A stretch of DNA of 64,000 nt from Apodospora peruviana (Eukaryota; Ascomycota; Sordariomycetes; Sordariales; Lasiosphaeriaceae): contig JAUEDM010000006.1 of assembly GCA_033439685.1 (NCBI GenBank), positions 2,046,001 to 2,110,000 on the forward strand. Direction: 5' to 3'. Below, piece by piece: positions 11,285 through 23,030 of this stretch. A model generated the notes under the pieces. It did no database searches, was not told the DNA's origin, and saw only the letters and a list, made by a program, of their open reading frames with translations. Both the position numbers and the translations under genes were made by a program. The number at the start of each line of letters is the position of its first letter. The stretch's first letter is position 1.

Positions 11285-12676
11285 ATGAATGCTTTAAATG
11301 CTCCGGCAAGCGTAAGGATATCGGGTCCGCCCAATAGCAGCTTCTTGGTCGGCTACCCGGGCATATCCGCAACTCTGGTGAGTCTGTTTTCCGGTCGCGC
11401 CGTCTTGCTCCGGTCGCACGCGCCCCGATATACTTGTACTTGGGGTGCTTACCTTGACGCGCGTCTTCGCGAGTCTTGCTAACGGTTTTGTACCGCAGCC
11501 CAGAATAGTAGGAAAGGTCGAGATCCGGCCGGGGGTGGGCATCTCCACGCCCGTCAATGTTTCCATGGTGCGCATCTGCCTGCAGCGGCGAGAAACGATA
11601 CATCCGGCGGCCGAGAACATGGCGAAACGACATCTGGGCACCCCGCGGCGCGAAACGGTCGATCTGGTGGGGAAAGAGGTGTTATTATTCCGATGCGTGT
11701 CGGGCAAGGAGGCGGAGAGCGTGATCGCGATGGACTTGCCCTTCCAGATATTCATCCCGTTTGGCCGTGGAGGCGAGGAGACGAACCGCCGCATCCCGCC
11801 GGCAAGCTTGCAGCTCCCCAGCCGAACCGCCGAAACGTACTACGAGCTCGTCGTCACCGTCCAGCAAGGCGCGAGCGCGCAGAACCGATACACATTCCCG
11901 ATCCCGTTACAAAGATACGACACTCTCTCGACCTTTGGCATGTATAACCGTCCAGAAAGCAAGGTCGTGACGGCTGATAATGTGGTGACGCTGGGCATAT
12001 CGCTTCCCAAATGGAGCTACGGCCCCCTGGACCCGATCACGGTCTACATCAAACTAGCACCGAACCCAGACTGGCTCACCAAGGCGAAGAGGGTGACGAT
12101 TCAAAAGATTACGTTGGCCATCGAGGAGGAGATAACATTTAACCCGGAAGGAGACGAGCCGACCAAGAAGGTCAACAAGATCGCGAAACACACGCAACAG
12201 GTCGGGACAAAGATGCCCGAGGCTGGATACGTCACTAATTTAGGTCTCGTGTTTCCTGCACGCGACCTGAGGGATCCGGATGGTATCATCAAACGAGGGA
12301 AGCCTGGGTTTCCGATGTATGAGATCTCAAGCTTTACAACGACCTCAACATTGTATAAGATCGAGTTCTTTTTAAGTATCAAAGTAAGTTGTGTTTAGAC
12401 CGCGGTCTAGAGCTCCTCTAACATAGCTCTCAGGCACACATGACTTCTGCGCGCGATATCACGCTTCGGCAGCCGATAGTGATATGTCCCATGGACCAGC
12501 AAGCCTGCAAAGAAGAGATGGACGCCATCGAACAAGCCGCAAAGGACGCTTCCATGGTAGACCCAAATAACCCGGTCTTACCAGACCGGACCATTATCCT
12601 ATCCAGTGAAAGAGAAGCCATACGGCACCTGGGTCTGTGCGAGGTTGGAGGAGTCAAGAAGATGCTTATCGAGTAG
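11285..12676 (+). CDS. Arrestin-like protein
   Basis: Three exons (11285-11377, 11499-12383, 12434-12676) encode 406 residues; both introns are GT-AG with CTAAC-type branch points. The predicted protein has two beta-rich halves like the arrestin N and C domains: an N-terminal segment starting SVRISGPPNSSFLVGYPGIS and a second half with VVTLGISLPKWSYGPLDPI and a late IKAHMTSARDITLRQPIVI strand. Fungal arrestin-like proteins often act as adaptors linking membrane transporters or pH sensors to ubiquitin ligases. No PPxY motif is evident, so an adaptor role for Rsp5-type ligases is not supported. It lacks the long tails of the alpha-arrestins. Family assignment is moderately sure, specific function unknown. 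Confidence 0.72.
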
Positions 12677-14332
12677 CATGCCTCCAACAAACTAGGTTGG
12701 GATAATAAACGAATTATTAGCCAAGGCCAAACGGGACGGCCAGGATAACTGGATATCGCCATCTCGGCCACATCCCCGTCTTACGGGTATCGCTTCTCCC
12801 AAGGATTCGAGAGACATGCATCTGTCTTGGCCCGCCTTTCTAACATGGGCCATCTCGAGCCAGGGCAATTTATGGGATAACAAGGTCCCTGCACGAGACG
12901 CGGTCGTTTGACTGTTATGTGGCGGTCGATGAGCACATGCTTAGTGTGCGCCGTCTACGTGTAGACAGGACGACTGACTTACCGGCTGGGCTTTTTACAC
13001 AAAATTGAGCCGATGGGCACCTTCCATACTACCTACTCCAATGACGCCATACCTACCTCGAACACGGGAGTCATGTTACGCAGAAACGAACACTTTTTCC
13101 TGCCCCCCGCCTTCTCTACCTCTATGGTATGGTAGGGATGGAAGATCAACTACCTCGGAATGACTTACGACTAGGGATATGAGTGGAAAAAGGATTTTTC
13201 TTTGTGACGATGGAACGGCTCTTTGCTACACGCAGGCCGCCATGGATATGGGGGCGCGAACATTGCATCGATCGGATAGGTTTAGGTCAAGTCAGGACGG
13301 AGGGAGGGATGGACGAAGTGATATACCTCTTTTTTACTACTTTTATTTTCATTCTTTTGACTTCCTCTTACGATGGGAGGTTGGAGAGAAGGCCGGGAAA
13401 TCAGAGCGGGAAGCATTCAATGGTTCAAGCCTGGCGTTTTTTGCCCTTTCGGTCTTTCGGCGCTTTGACTACCTCGTCTGAGCTGGCTAGCTTCAGTTGT
13501 GAGGTTTTGGATGAACACCCAACGGTGGATTCGGAATGAGGGAGATATTGTGTATAAGTATACTTTGTTCCTCTACTGGGTTCAAGTGTATGGGCTAGCT
13601 TTGGAAACTTTATTAGGCACACCCTGTCTTGGACATTGGGGGGAAGTTGCCTACCCAGTTAACGCACCGCCGGGAGGACAGAGAGAGGATAAAGAAGAGC
13701 TTCGGTTAGGAGTGTCAGTCATTTTTGGACAACGATGCATGGTAGAGGACGGCTATACATAGGTACCTATGCAAAGGTTACGATCTAATTGTGGTTTATC
13801 CTACATCAAGCAGATTATTGGTGTTGTGAGGATTTCCATCATAGTGGACACTTTTGGTTAGTTGGTCCCCATTACAATTGGTGGTGAGAGGAGAGAGGTA
13901 ACCTCTTTACAACAGATACCTTTACTGACGAGGGGTTGGAGGGTGTATAATACAACTATCATGCCAATGATGACTTGAAAAGAATACCACGAATTTCCAG
14001 CTTTGATTGAGCTCGAGATGATACATGTGAATGTCTTTATCTGGTGGAGAGTAAAGAACACGGTGTGGATAACCAGTGCAGTATCATCAGTCTGGTAATT
14101 AGGTAGGTCGTTGTCTGCTCAGTAATTGTCAGCCCCACGGAAATCAGTCAAGAGCCCTACCAGCTCCCATTGTTCGAAAAATGCTCGCACTCGGGAGCTA
14201 GAACAGTGAAGGAAGCAGATTATGGTTATATATTGTTATGAATAGGTAGCGGAGGTAAAAGAAAACGGGAGAAAAAGGCATGCGGGCCCGCAGTTAACGG
14301 GGATAAAAAATATGATATCATAAGATATATTT
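12677..14332. other. Intergenic, 1.65 kb
   Basis: Nothing coding is supported. It holds a perfect palindrome CATAGGTACCTATG at 13758-13771 and AT-rich stretches before the tRNA gene. Open frames near 13180-13760 have no protein-like features. Confidence 0.55.
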
Positions 14333-14424
14333 TGACAAAGACGAGATTCGAACTCGCGAGGTTTCCCACTGCGGAACGGAGAAGTTTCCTAAACACAGCG
14401 CCTTAACCACTCGGCCACTTTGCC
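14333..14424 (-). tRNA. tRNA-Leu(UAG) with short intron
   Basis: Read on the minus strand it folds as a class II tRNA: acceptor GGCAAAG with CTTTGTC (one G-U), D arm GCCGAGTGGTTAAGGC, anticodon stem CTGTG/CGCAG, loop TTTAGG then an intron of about 13 nt and C38, a long variable arm TGGGAAACCTC, and a T arm GCGAG-TTCGAAT-CTCGT. Anticodon UAG reads CUA/CUN leucine codons. The intron sits one base 3' of the anticodon, the position cut by the Sen endonuclease, whose Sen54 subunit is encoded about 500 bp away. A second copy with a longer intron lies at 53621-53744. Confidence 0.88.
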
Positions 14425-14953
14425 ATTTAATTGGATGATAGATCAGAGAGTTTTGTTACTCTAAGTAGGTCGTGTTGCTGGCATCAAGTATCACCAACAA
14501 ACTCGAACAACTTCAAATATGTTGACTTTTCGACTCATGTCTGCATTATTTACTACGTTAGTTCTCCACCATTTTGTCAAATAACGGAATGCAGCTCACC
14601 AAGAAAGAACATTTAACAGCATCAACACCAGCGGCAGGATCTGCTTTGACCGTCAAGTCTTGACGGGACCGCTGCACGGGTTCCCACGCCCCACTGTAGC
14701 CGAAAGCCTGGGTGGTGTGGGGTACCTATCGGTTCCAGCCTCCAGGCCTCTGACGGGACAGTGGATAAGGTACCCGAACTTTCTTTTTGAGCCGTAGACA
14801 ATTCTACTTTCATTCAAAGACTTGATCGTTCTAAATACAGCACAAATTACAGCAGCTTGATCCAAACCCGAAATTTGACAGAACTTGAGAATCTACTGGG
14901 ACTACAATACATCACAACACTGACGCAAGAGCCAAACCCAACAGTAAACAAAT
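14425..14953. other. Intergenic between tRNA-Leu and the sen54-like gene
   Basis: A 529-bp spacer with no supported coding region. It contains a GGTACCTATCGG element near 14720 and presumably the promoter and leader of the downstream gene. Confidence 0.55.
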
Positions 14954-16516
14954 ATGGCTTCTCTAGACGACGAAGACGACATCATCACCACCACCCAGGC
15001 CACAGTCGGAAATGGACAAGACACCGACAGAGCTGCCACACCGGCCGCAACAGCAGACCAAGATCTCATAGAGACCGCCGACGACGTATTGGAAGAAGAA
15101 CCCCTCGACTTCCGCCTCTTCCGCAAGAACACGCACATCTCAGCGCAAACGATCCGCAAGGGCGAGAAGGACTTCGAGTCGCACGGCACGCGGGCGCAGC
15201 AGAGCGCGCTGGATCAGAGCCGGCAGGCCATGAAGGACGTGCTGAGCTACACGCGCGTGCACACGCCTCAGAACTGGGTCCGGGGCTGGTATTTTCCTGA
15301 GTGGTGGGCCGACTATCACGAAGAGGAAAGCGAAAACCCCGACTCGGAAGAAAAAAAGCCGGCGGTGCATGTGCGTGATCGGGTGGTGATTCTCGAAGGT
15401 AGCTCGGTCGCGAGCATGAATCTGGGGAGGGCGGTGACGGGCCAGCCGAAGGATCGTCCCGGTAGAGGCAAAGACTGGCTACTGCCGGAAGAGGCGCTGT
15501 ATTTGGTCGAGAGAGGTTCGTTGGATCTGTGGTGGCCGACGAAGGGGATGGACGAGATTTTTCCTGTTACCGGTGGTGCTACGGACAAGGAAGAGGCGGC
15601 GGTCACTCAGGAAGAGAAGGACAAAGGGGAAGAAGATGAGTACGCCATGGGGTTTCCGTTGAGCGTCCAGGCCGCCTACTCGCTGCTCGTCGGCGACGAC
15701 GATCGTGAGCGCGGCAAGGTCAGCCTGCGCAAGTTTCAGGTGTTTTCGAATCTCAAGCGCGCGGGCTACAACGTCCTCCGCGCACCGCCGACGCCGGCCG
15801 TCTACGTACAGCCGTCGGCTCCGCCTTCAGAACCATTAGGCTTGCTCCAGTGGTTATTTTCTTCTCTGTTTTCTCGCAAAGAGAATAAGAAGCAGCTACC
15901 GTACGGCCCGCTCGTTCAGCCGGGGCTGTACAGGTCCTATATCCCCATCTATCGACAATTGGCTCTACTGCCGCGACATAAACCGCTGTTCTCTCTCCTT
16001 CCCACCACCACTAGCAAGCAGCAGCCGAAAGAGGATGATGATCCCTTCACGATCCATTACCACGTCTGGAAGTCGGCGCAGAAATGGTCCAAACTCCGCC
16101 ACCCGGCCCCCGCTTTTTATCTCGCGGTCGTCGACGCGCAGGAGACGGCCGTTCCGGCGCTCGACGAGATTGCGGGTCTGATCGAGGCCACCCCACCCGC
16201 GCCGGGCAAGGCAGAATGGACCGGTCCTGGCAGGATGTATGCGCGCTTGAAGCATGGGCACAGGAATGTTTTGGTTGCGGTGGTCGATCACGGCGTTATT
16301 AATTACATGCGGTTCGCTGAGGGTGCGTTTGGGGAGGAGGAGCTGTTTACACGGTTCGATGGGCGGGGCACGAGAGGCGGTGGAAGGGGAGGAGGGAAGA
16401 GAGGTGGTGGTAGGGGTGGTGGAAATAGGGGACGGAATGGGAATGGACGGGGAGGTGGTAGAGGGGGTGGGAATGGAAGGGGAAGGGGAGGAGGAGGGAG
16501 AGGACAGGGAAAGTGA
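14954..16516 (+). CDS. sen54: tRNA-splicing endonuclease subunit Sen54
   Basis: A single exon of 520 residues. Sen54 is a structural subunit of the heterotetrameric endonuclease (Sen2, Sen34, Sen15, Sen54) that removes introns from pre-tRNAs. An acidic N-terminus is followed by the Sen54 N domain (about residues 50-200) with DFRLFRKNTHISAQTIRKGE, ending in LLPEEALYLVERGSLDLWW. The C-terminal domain contains FQVFSNLKRAGYNVLR and, later, FTIHYHVWKSAQKWSKLRHP followed by the LVAVVDHGVINYMRFAEG strand. No catalytic triad is expected in Sen54. The last 50 residues or so (from about 470) are almost only Gly, Arg, Asn and Lys in RGGG/GRGN repeats, an RGG-type tail. Confidence 0.9.
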   Translation: MASLDDEDDIITTTQATVGNGQDTDRAATPAATADQDLIETADDVLEEEPLDFRLFRKNTHISAQTIRKGEKDFESHGTRAQQSALDQSRQAMKDVLSYTRVHTPQNWVRGWYFPEWWADYHEEESENPDSEEKKPAVHVRDRVVILEGSSVASMNLGRAVTGQPKDRPGRGKDWLLPEEALYLVERGSLDLWWPTKGMDEIFPVTGGATDKEEAAVTQEEKDKGEEDEYAMGFPLSVQAAYSLLVGDDDRERGKVSLRKFQVFSNLKRAGYNVLRAPPTPAVYVQPSAPPSEPLGLLQWLFSSLFSRKENKKQLPYGPLVQPGLYRSYIPIYRQLALLPRHKPLFSLLPTTTSKQQPKEDDDPFTIHYHVWKSAQKWSKLRHPAPAFYLAVVDAQETAVPALDEIAGLIEATPPAPGKAEWTGPGRMYARLKHGHRNVLVAVVDHGVINYMRFAEGAFGEEELFTRFDGRGTRGGGRGGGKRGGGRGGGNRGRNGNGRGGGRGGGNGRGRGGGGRGQGK

Positions 16517-19500
16517 AGTGGAGTGTGTTGAGTGTGTTGTTTTGTGTGTTTGTGTGTTGTGATATGTTGGAAGCTGTATCCTAGGCTAGAGGTTGGTGAC
16601 AGATACCTTATTTTACTTATATTGATACCCGGTTCTTTCGTGGTCGTCTTCCATCTCACCCCTGCCTCTGGTTATGAAGTGGTATATCTACCGAGTGTGG
16701 TGTGGTCAGCCAATAACCACTTCTCTTCTTGCAGCGATCTAGTTGACGAATCTTCGGTTCTATATCCGTTTTTCCTTTGCCATTTTCTCTTTCATATATT
16801 CGTTTCTCACAGTCTAGACTAGTGTGGAGTGGTAGAGTTGAGTTTGACATAGCTCGGCAAGTGTTTTGTAGTTTTTCTCTGTCTCGCGAATTCTTGCCCT
16901 TGCCCCCAACTGGTTCCTTCATGTAACACAGAGAGAGCGTTGGATATCGGTTTCGATGCGTGTTTGTGTGATTGACCGAAGGCAGCCTTGTGCGAATACA
17001 CAGCAGCAGCCAAACATTGGCCTACGATGACTTCTTATGCAGTAACACGTTGCGCAGCTAGCCTTTTCGGTTTCATTGGATTTGCATCGAACACGAGGTG
17101 CATGTAGCTGTACCGAACAAGGTTGATGGGATAGGCAGGATGCGGCCACCGGCATGCTGATTGCGAGTCTGTTGTTGGTCTCGATAGTATTTGTCCCGCT
17201 ACTTTCGGGCTTTGTTGGTCGACATGTGTCCTTGTTTTGTTTTGTTACACTTGCCCAGAAAACTCAATTAAAAGAAATCTTCTTGCGTCTGACGGCCAAC
17301 AAAAGAAGAAGAAAATAGTGCGACATATCTGATGTCAGGTTAGCTTCCGTGATACATAGGTATTACATCGGGTGAGAACACGACATGGCAGCACTCATTC
17401 CGCCGAGTTAGATTGTGAATGATAATTAATAACTGAGAATTTTAATTGTTACTTGGCCTTGTATTAAAGAACAAACAAACTCGGAGAATGTCTGTGGGTA
17501 ACGTTGGGGAGGGTCAGAGAGGAGGCCCAAGTTATGGTTGGGTTCCGATAACCACTATGGACTGATGAGTGAAGTGATGTGTTCGTGATGATGGCATTAT
17601 GGCGTGGGTTTCTGGTGATTGGCCCTGACGTTGTAGCTGTTTAGGCTGCGTGGGTTTTGAGTTTCGTGTTGGACGTTAGGTGTTGTCGCTCACACCACCG
17701 ACGGCCACAGTGTAACCCGTACGCGTGTTTGTCATTTCTCACTTCTTGCCATCGTTGAGAGTGATGGAATATAAATGGAAAAGAGGATCATGTGAATGTT
17801 GGAATCATATGAATCATTGAGGTTGACAGAAGACGGAGCTCGAAGAGAGAAGCCAAGTCAGATAAAAGAACACTTCCGTGGAAGGACTGGGGAGGTTTCC
17901 TGCTTGCGCCAAGACTGGGAAGGGTGTTGCAGCTGATCGAGGTGCAACCTGGGAAGACACGGTGAGAGGTGAGAAGCCGTTACGATTGGGGACCCGAGGA
18001 ACGCAGCGCTGGCCGAGTCCTGTGTAAGCTATGAGCTTTGCATCATTTGCATCACCAACTATCTACACATGATGTTTCGGAATCTCTCAGACACACTCAC
18101 CGGGATAATCTACTTTGTATAGACGAAGCAAGGGAGAGCGAGTTGGAATGATCCGTACATGCAATCATAGTAGGGAGTATACGCCGCGTAGGTACCTAGT
18201 GACATGCACCTCGCCAACCAAAAAGTATCATCTCTTTCTCCCCTAACCCATGGCCTACCTCACCACTGAGGTAGACTAGTATCGGCGGAAGAGGTTGCGA
18301 GCGAAAAAGGGGACCAGCGGTGCGTTGGGAATTACCGTGCGCAATCAAAGACTTTCACCATTGCCGGCCCGAAATTGCGTCTCGAGTCTTTAATTCGTCC
18401 CTCATTTCGTGTTATCTTCCAAGGTTCCATTGCTTGGCAGAACTGTCTTCGGTACCCCGTCGCGATGATGGGAGGATGAAAGGTGTCAAGAAACACACGA
18501 CTTTCTGGACCCATCAAAGATTTGCGAAGAGTCGGCCTCGCTTAGCTCGAACCAGATCGAAGGAAGGCACTCAAGGCAGGCACATCTTGCAACTTCCAGG
18601 TACCTAGGTAGGTAGGTACCTTACGTAGGTCGTGAATTGCAATTTGGCTGAAGGGAAGGAGCCATTCATCCCGTAACCCAAACGGTAAGTACCTTAGCAT
18701 CTGTCGCTGTCGAGGTAGGTACTTAAGATGGTAATCCGTACTTACCCTGGGTTCCAGGTTTGCTGCTGCTCGTACAGTGCCTGGAAGCCCACCAAATCAC
18801 CTTCTTGTCACTTCCATTCAAGCTTGTCTCCCTGGAGCCAGTTGATTCACCCATTCTTAATGAGCTACCTTAACTACCTAACATGACCCGCATCGCGTCA
18901 GTTCCCATCCCACCCAACCGTCTTTCTTTTTTCTCTTTACATCACTTTCATCGCTCTCAACTCTGACACTTTCACTCTCTTTTCTCAAACAACTAGGTAC
19001 CAGACTCTCGACGGCTCACAACTACCTGGAAGGTAGGTAGTACCTTACCTCCTACCTTAGTGTCCATCTCGCAGTATTTCGTTGGATATCGCCGTCGCGC
19101 TTTACAATAAACCAAAACAGTTCAAGAACTCGGACTTGCACCGCTTGACTGGCTGCGACTTACTCCCAATCATTGGTTCTCCCCTCTCGACGACGCGACC
19201 AACTAGGTACCTTATCTAATAGCTACCTTAATATTGCTTGGAACCTTTACCACGAGACACGCGGTAGGTGAATTCGGAATTTCAGTCACTCGGTCATTTC
19301 ATCTCTCCTTCCCTCCATTACCTTCCTTGCCTGTGTCACGTATTGCCAACATGGAAACGATCCGATTCCTGCTTAATCAACAAGTCATCACCATTCCTTT
19401 TCTTCATTAAAAGTGTGATACGGATCCGTGCAGCCATGCATCTATCTCATCAGTTATTTTCTGTCTTGTTGCTGACTCCCTCTGTTCAAAGGCACGTGGC

Positions 19501-19860
19501 ATCTCGTCCTCTATCTCAACATCGATCCTTACTATTTAGTCATTTAATTCTGTCCAAAAGTCTCAATTGAACACGTGGGAAGGCCAGGCGCAGGTCGCAG
19601 TTTCCATCCAGGTAACAATTTCACTATAGATCCTTTTACCTTATGTTTACGATGTACCCGTGCCATTTATCGTTCCCATTTCACATGTTCACTTCCGTCT
19701 TCAGTCGCGTCTTCTAATCCGCCTCCTGAACTAAGTTTAAACGGAGTTCCGTCGTACCTATACGCCACACAAACCCAACAACCAGCTAACATTCGTCATA
19801 GAGTTTAAAATCCCGGTCTCTATATAATAACCAAGAGCCCCGGCCTGCTGGCTCCCTTTG
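16517..19860. other. Long intergenic region, 3.3 kb
   Basis: No coding region is supported. The right half (about 18880-19750) is rich in pyrimidine tracts and short C/T runs, as in fungal promoters and leaders. TACCTAGGTA-type elements are dense here (18188-18199, 18599-18630, about 18993, 19030-19050, 19203-19212). A long 5' leader of the next gene probably occupies its right end. Confidence 0.5.
18599..18630. repeat. Clustered palindromic TACCTAGGTA element
   Basis: Tandem GGTA/TACC words form overlapping palindromes, including GGTACCTAGGTAGG and AGGTACCTTACGTAGG. It is the densest instance of an intergenic element found across the window. Confidence 0.7.
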
Positions 19861-19997
19861 ATGGCGGCCGAAGTTAGCACGATGGAGCAGGGACTCAATG
19901 TCATGGAGGCGGAGCTGGTTAAGACTGAACAAGAGCCCCCATCGCAGTTAGTCCCGATAGATATGGACGAGGAAGAGTCAAAGGCCAAGAGTTCGAG
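19861..19997 (+). CDS. Candidate alternative 5' exon of the duplicated-domain gene
   Basis: An ATG-initiated open stretch of 45 codons plus two bases begins MAAEVSTMEQ, is acidic (PIDMDEEESKAK) and ends at TTCGAG|GTTAGC, a plausible donor in phase 2. Exon acceptors at 20763 and 20927 both accept phase 2 and keep the main frame open, so this could be the true N-terminus (767 residues in total) or an alternative one. The implied introns (765 or 929 nt) are long for this genome, which lowers confidence. Confidence 0.4.
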
Positions 19998-20255
19998 GTT
20001 AGCATTCACAACATCCATTCACTTTCCATCCCATCTCACACACTCAACGTCCCCCACCCAATTCACTTCCCTTTAGCCCTCCTCTCTATGCGGGGCCGCT
20101 CTTCTCTACTGGCTATAAAAGGGGTGCATTTTTCCCGTTTGTGGTTTCTGTGTCTCAATTTCCATTGTCGCAACAGCAAGCAGTGCAAGACAGAGCACGC
20201 CACACAACTCTATTCCTGCCTCGTCTCTTCCTTGTACCACGCACTTGCAGCGCAA

Positions 20256-20273
20256 CCTACCTAGGTACCTACC
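20256..20273. repeat. Palindromic CCTAGGTACCTA element
   Basis: ACCTACCTAGGTACCTACC lies in the leader region of the downstream gene. It is the same word family as at 18599, 38416 and 44969. Confidence 0.65.
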
Positions 20274-20601
20274 TCCTTCTTTTCCTTGACTTTTCTACAC
20301 CCCACCCTCAAGCCGATCATCACTTGCCAAACGATTTCGAGGTCAGCTTTTCACGATGAGGAACTGGTGGGCCAAGGACGGCTTCAAGGGCGAAGCTCGG
20401 GCCATAATCCCAGCGTCAAGCAGCCAGACCAAGTGCGTTACTACCTCACCTCGCCTCACCTCACCCCTCTATACACCAGCCTAATTCTAGTGACTCGATG
20501 TTCTCTTTTCTCTTTCTCTCATTCATCTCTCTGTCACCCTTCTTCAACTCTGTGCAGTTGAGCTTTCACAATACCACAAGTGAAGGAGACAACTAACCAA
20601 A

Positions 20602-23030
20602 ATGAACGTATTGCTCAGGGCCGTTCGAGCTTCCCGGGCGCAATCCCCAAGGCAAGTGTTCCATGTTATTTCTCTTTTTCTTGGACACCTCTTCACCCTA
20701 CTCGTTACCTACACTGTCGCGTCTTGTGAATGCAAACTAACTCTCATCATTTCTATTCACAGTCAAGACAATATGGCGGACATGGAATCCCCCACAGCTG
20801 CTGCATCAGACCAAGAGTCTAGAAGGTTAGTGTGCCTCTTCCGTTGCTCTTGTGTAACCCTCGAGCCTATCCCGTCAGTGTCACCTTGCTTCTGAGCCGG
20901 TTGCTAACCCGAGTCGCTGCTCATAGCGCTGTGCTCAACGGCACCACGCCTCCTGAGGAGGAGGACGACAATATTAACGAGCTTACTCCACCGCCTGACA
21001 CCCCAGTTGAGGCAGCGGTCGAGGAGGATGCTTCGGGAGAGCCGGTGGACGAGCCGGTTGAAGAGCCCGCTGAAGAGCTCGCCAACGAAATCATGTCTCG
21101 CACTTCGAGCGCCCCGGTTAATACTCTGGAGGACGAGATCGTAGTTGGCACCAATGCCAACAATAGCAACAACACTACCACGCCTCAGCACATCGTCTCC
21201 GAGTCTGAGGACGTTGAGATGGATGACGCCGAAGATCTGTCTATCATTGAACAAGTTCCCAAGCGCAAGCGCGTAGTCTCCCAGTACACTGATCTGACCG
21301 AGGGCTCCGTCGAGCCCCCCGCTGTCCGGGAGACTCCTGAGCCGCCTCGCCAGCGCATTGTTCGCCCCACCAAGACGCATGGTATGGGCGGTGTCAAGGG
21401 CGTTACTCTAGGCTACTGGCGCGATTCTGAACCGGCTGATCCCAAGAACAAACATTCTGTTATTGGCTTTATTGACGTTCGTGATCGGTTGCGTACCCGG
21501 ATCCAGCCGACCACTCAAGACGGCCGAAACATTACTCATGACTATCCGCTGCCTCCCGGCCCTGGCGGCAGTTGGGTCACGTTCGAGAAGGTGGCATTTG
21601 ATCGTCCCCTGGTTAACCTAGACCACTACCAGGTCAAGGAGTACGTCAAGGTTCGTGCCGAGACGCTCCGTAAAGACGAGACCCCGGAGGAGAAGCGCCG
21701 TCTGGATGACGAGGCTGTCAAGGAGGCGATTCGTCGGGTAAAGGCCAATCCGCCACCGGAGACCAACGTTCCCGTAGCCATTGCGTACGGCGCGACAATC
21801 CCGGAGCATGCCCAGATGGCCAACCGCCCGGAGCCGAAGAGGCGTCGTGTCGCTGGAAACCTTGGCGGCCCTTCGCCCGGCCCCACGGCCGTGACCAACA
21901 CCCAGCCGCTTGATAATATCCCAGGCACTCGTCCTACCAGGATTTTGCTGGGCTATTGGAAGCAGTCTAGTGAACTGGACCCAGTCAATAAGCACGCAGT
22001 CTACGGAATTCTGGGTGCTAACGACATGTTCCGGGTCAAGCTGACGCGCGAGACACGCGATGGCCGCCAAGTTCAGGGCAACTTTCCCCAGGGCGCCGGC
22101 GCGCTCTGGATCCACTGGGACGAGGTCGAATTCGAGCCGCACCTGAAGCATCTCACCCGCCCCGAGATCAAGGAGTACTGCCGCGTTCGCCAGCGCCAGA
22201 TCGACCAGGGTGAGACCGTCGAGGACCGCATCGCCAATGAGACCAAAGCTGTGTACGAGGGTCAGCAACGTGCCCGACACATCGGCGCCCCAGCTGTTGC
22301 TCCTCCCAGGAATGACGACACGGGCAACAACATGCATCATCCTGCTCTCGCTCCTATGCCGCATGGCGGCGAGGGAACTCTCGATGATGGTTGCCCCCTG
22401 CATAATCACAACACCAACGGCAACAACCATCTCACGCAGCCATCGCCGACGCAGATTATCACCAGCCGTGACGAGACTCTCGCTCTCCCCGAAGTGGAAT
22501 ACTTCCGGACACGTCGTCCCGACCGTCGTTCACAAAACCGTCAATCCCTCCCGGACGTCGAGCTGCGCGCTGCCAACCGTCCGCAGAGCATCGATCCGCT
22601 CGAGCGCACCAACACGATTGCGCGTCGCGAGATTGCACGTGTCGAGGAAGCTCAGCGCCGCGCTGACCAGCGCAACGCCAGCCGTGAGGTTAGCGTTGCT
22701 TCGGGCGGTGGACTGGCACTACCCCCAGGATCCGGACCGGGTTACGCACCTCCCGGTCAAGGATATCAGCACGCTGCTGCTGGTACTCCCACCGGGTCCC
22801 GGATGATCTTCCAGGACAACGTGAACCGCCTGAATAAGGTCTGGGCAGCGCAGGAGGCAAACCGCATGCGGGCCGGCGATGATGACGCTAAGATGTACAT
22901 GGGCGTCAAGTATGAGCGCAAGCAGAACGGACCGTTCCAGGGCAAGCTGGTCAGCCAGGGCACTATTATCAGTATTGACGGCGAGGACTATGTTGAGTAT
23001 CGCGTTCTTACTAAGCCCAGCTTCTTTTAG
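20602..23030 (+). CDS. Uncharacterised fungal protein with an internally duplicated domain
   Basis: The secure part is exon 20773-20825 joined across a GT-AG intron to 20927-23030, stop at 23028-23030; from the ATG at 20773 it gives 718 residues (MADMESPTAAASDQESR...). A 50-nt upstream exon (20602-20651) fits in frame through a GC-AG intron with a perfect AG|GCAAGT donor and would add 20 residues. After an acidic N-terminal third with a PKRKR basic patch come two homologous blocks, at about residues 170-285 and 352-465. Each has LGYW, an NKH tripeptide, a DGR tripeptide, a GxxW strand and a KEY-x-xVR helix. The second half is low-complexity, and the C-terminus FQGKLVSQGTIISIDGEDYV looks conserved. 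I do not recognise the family. A nuclear role is suggested only by the basic patches. Confidence 0.75.
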
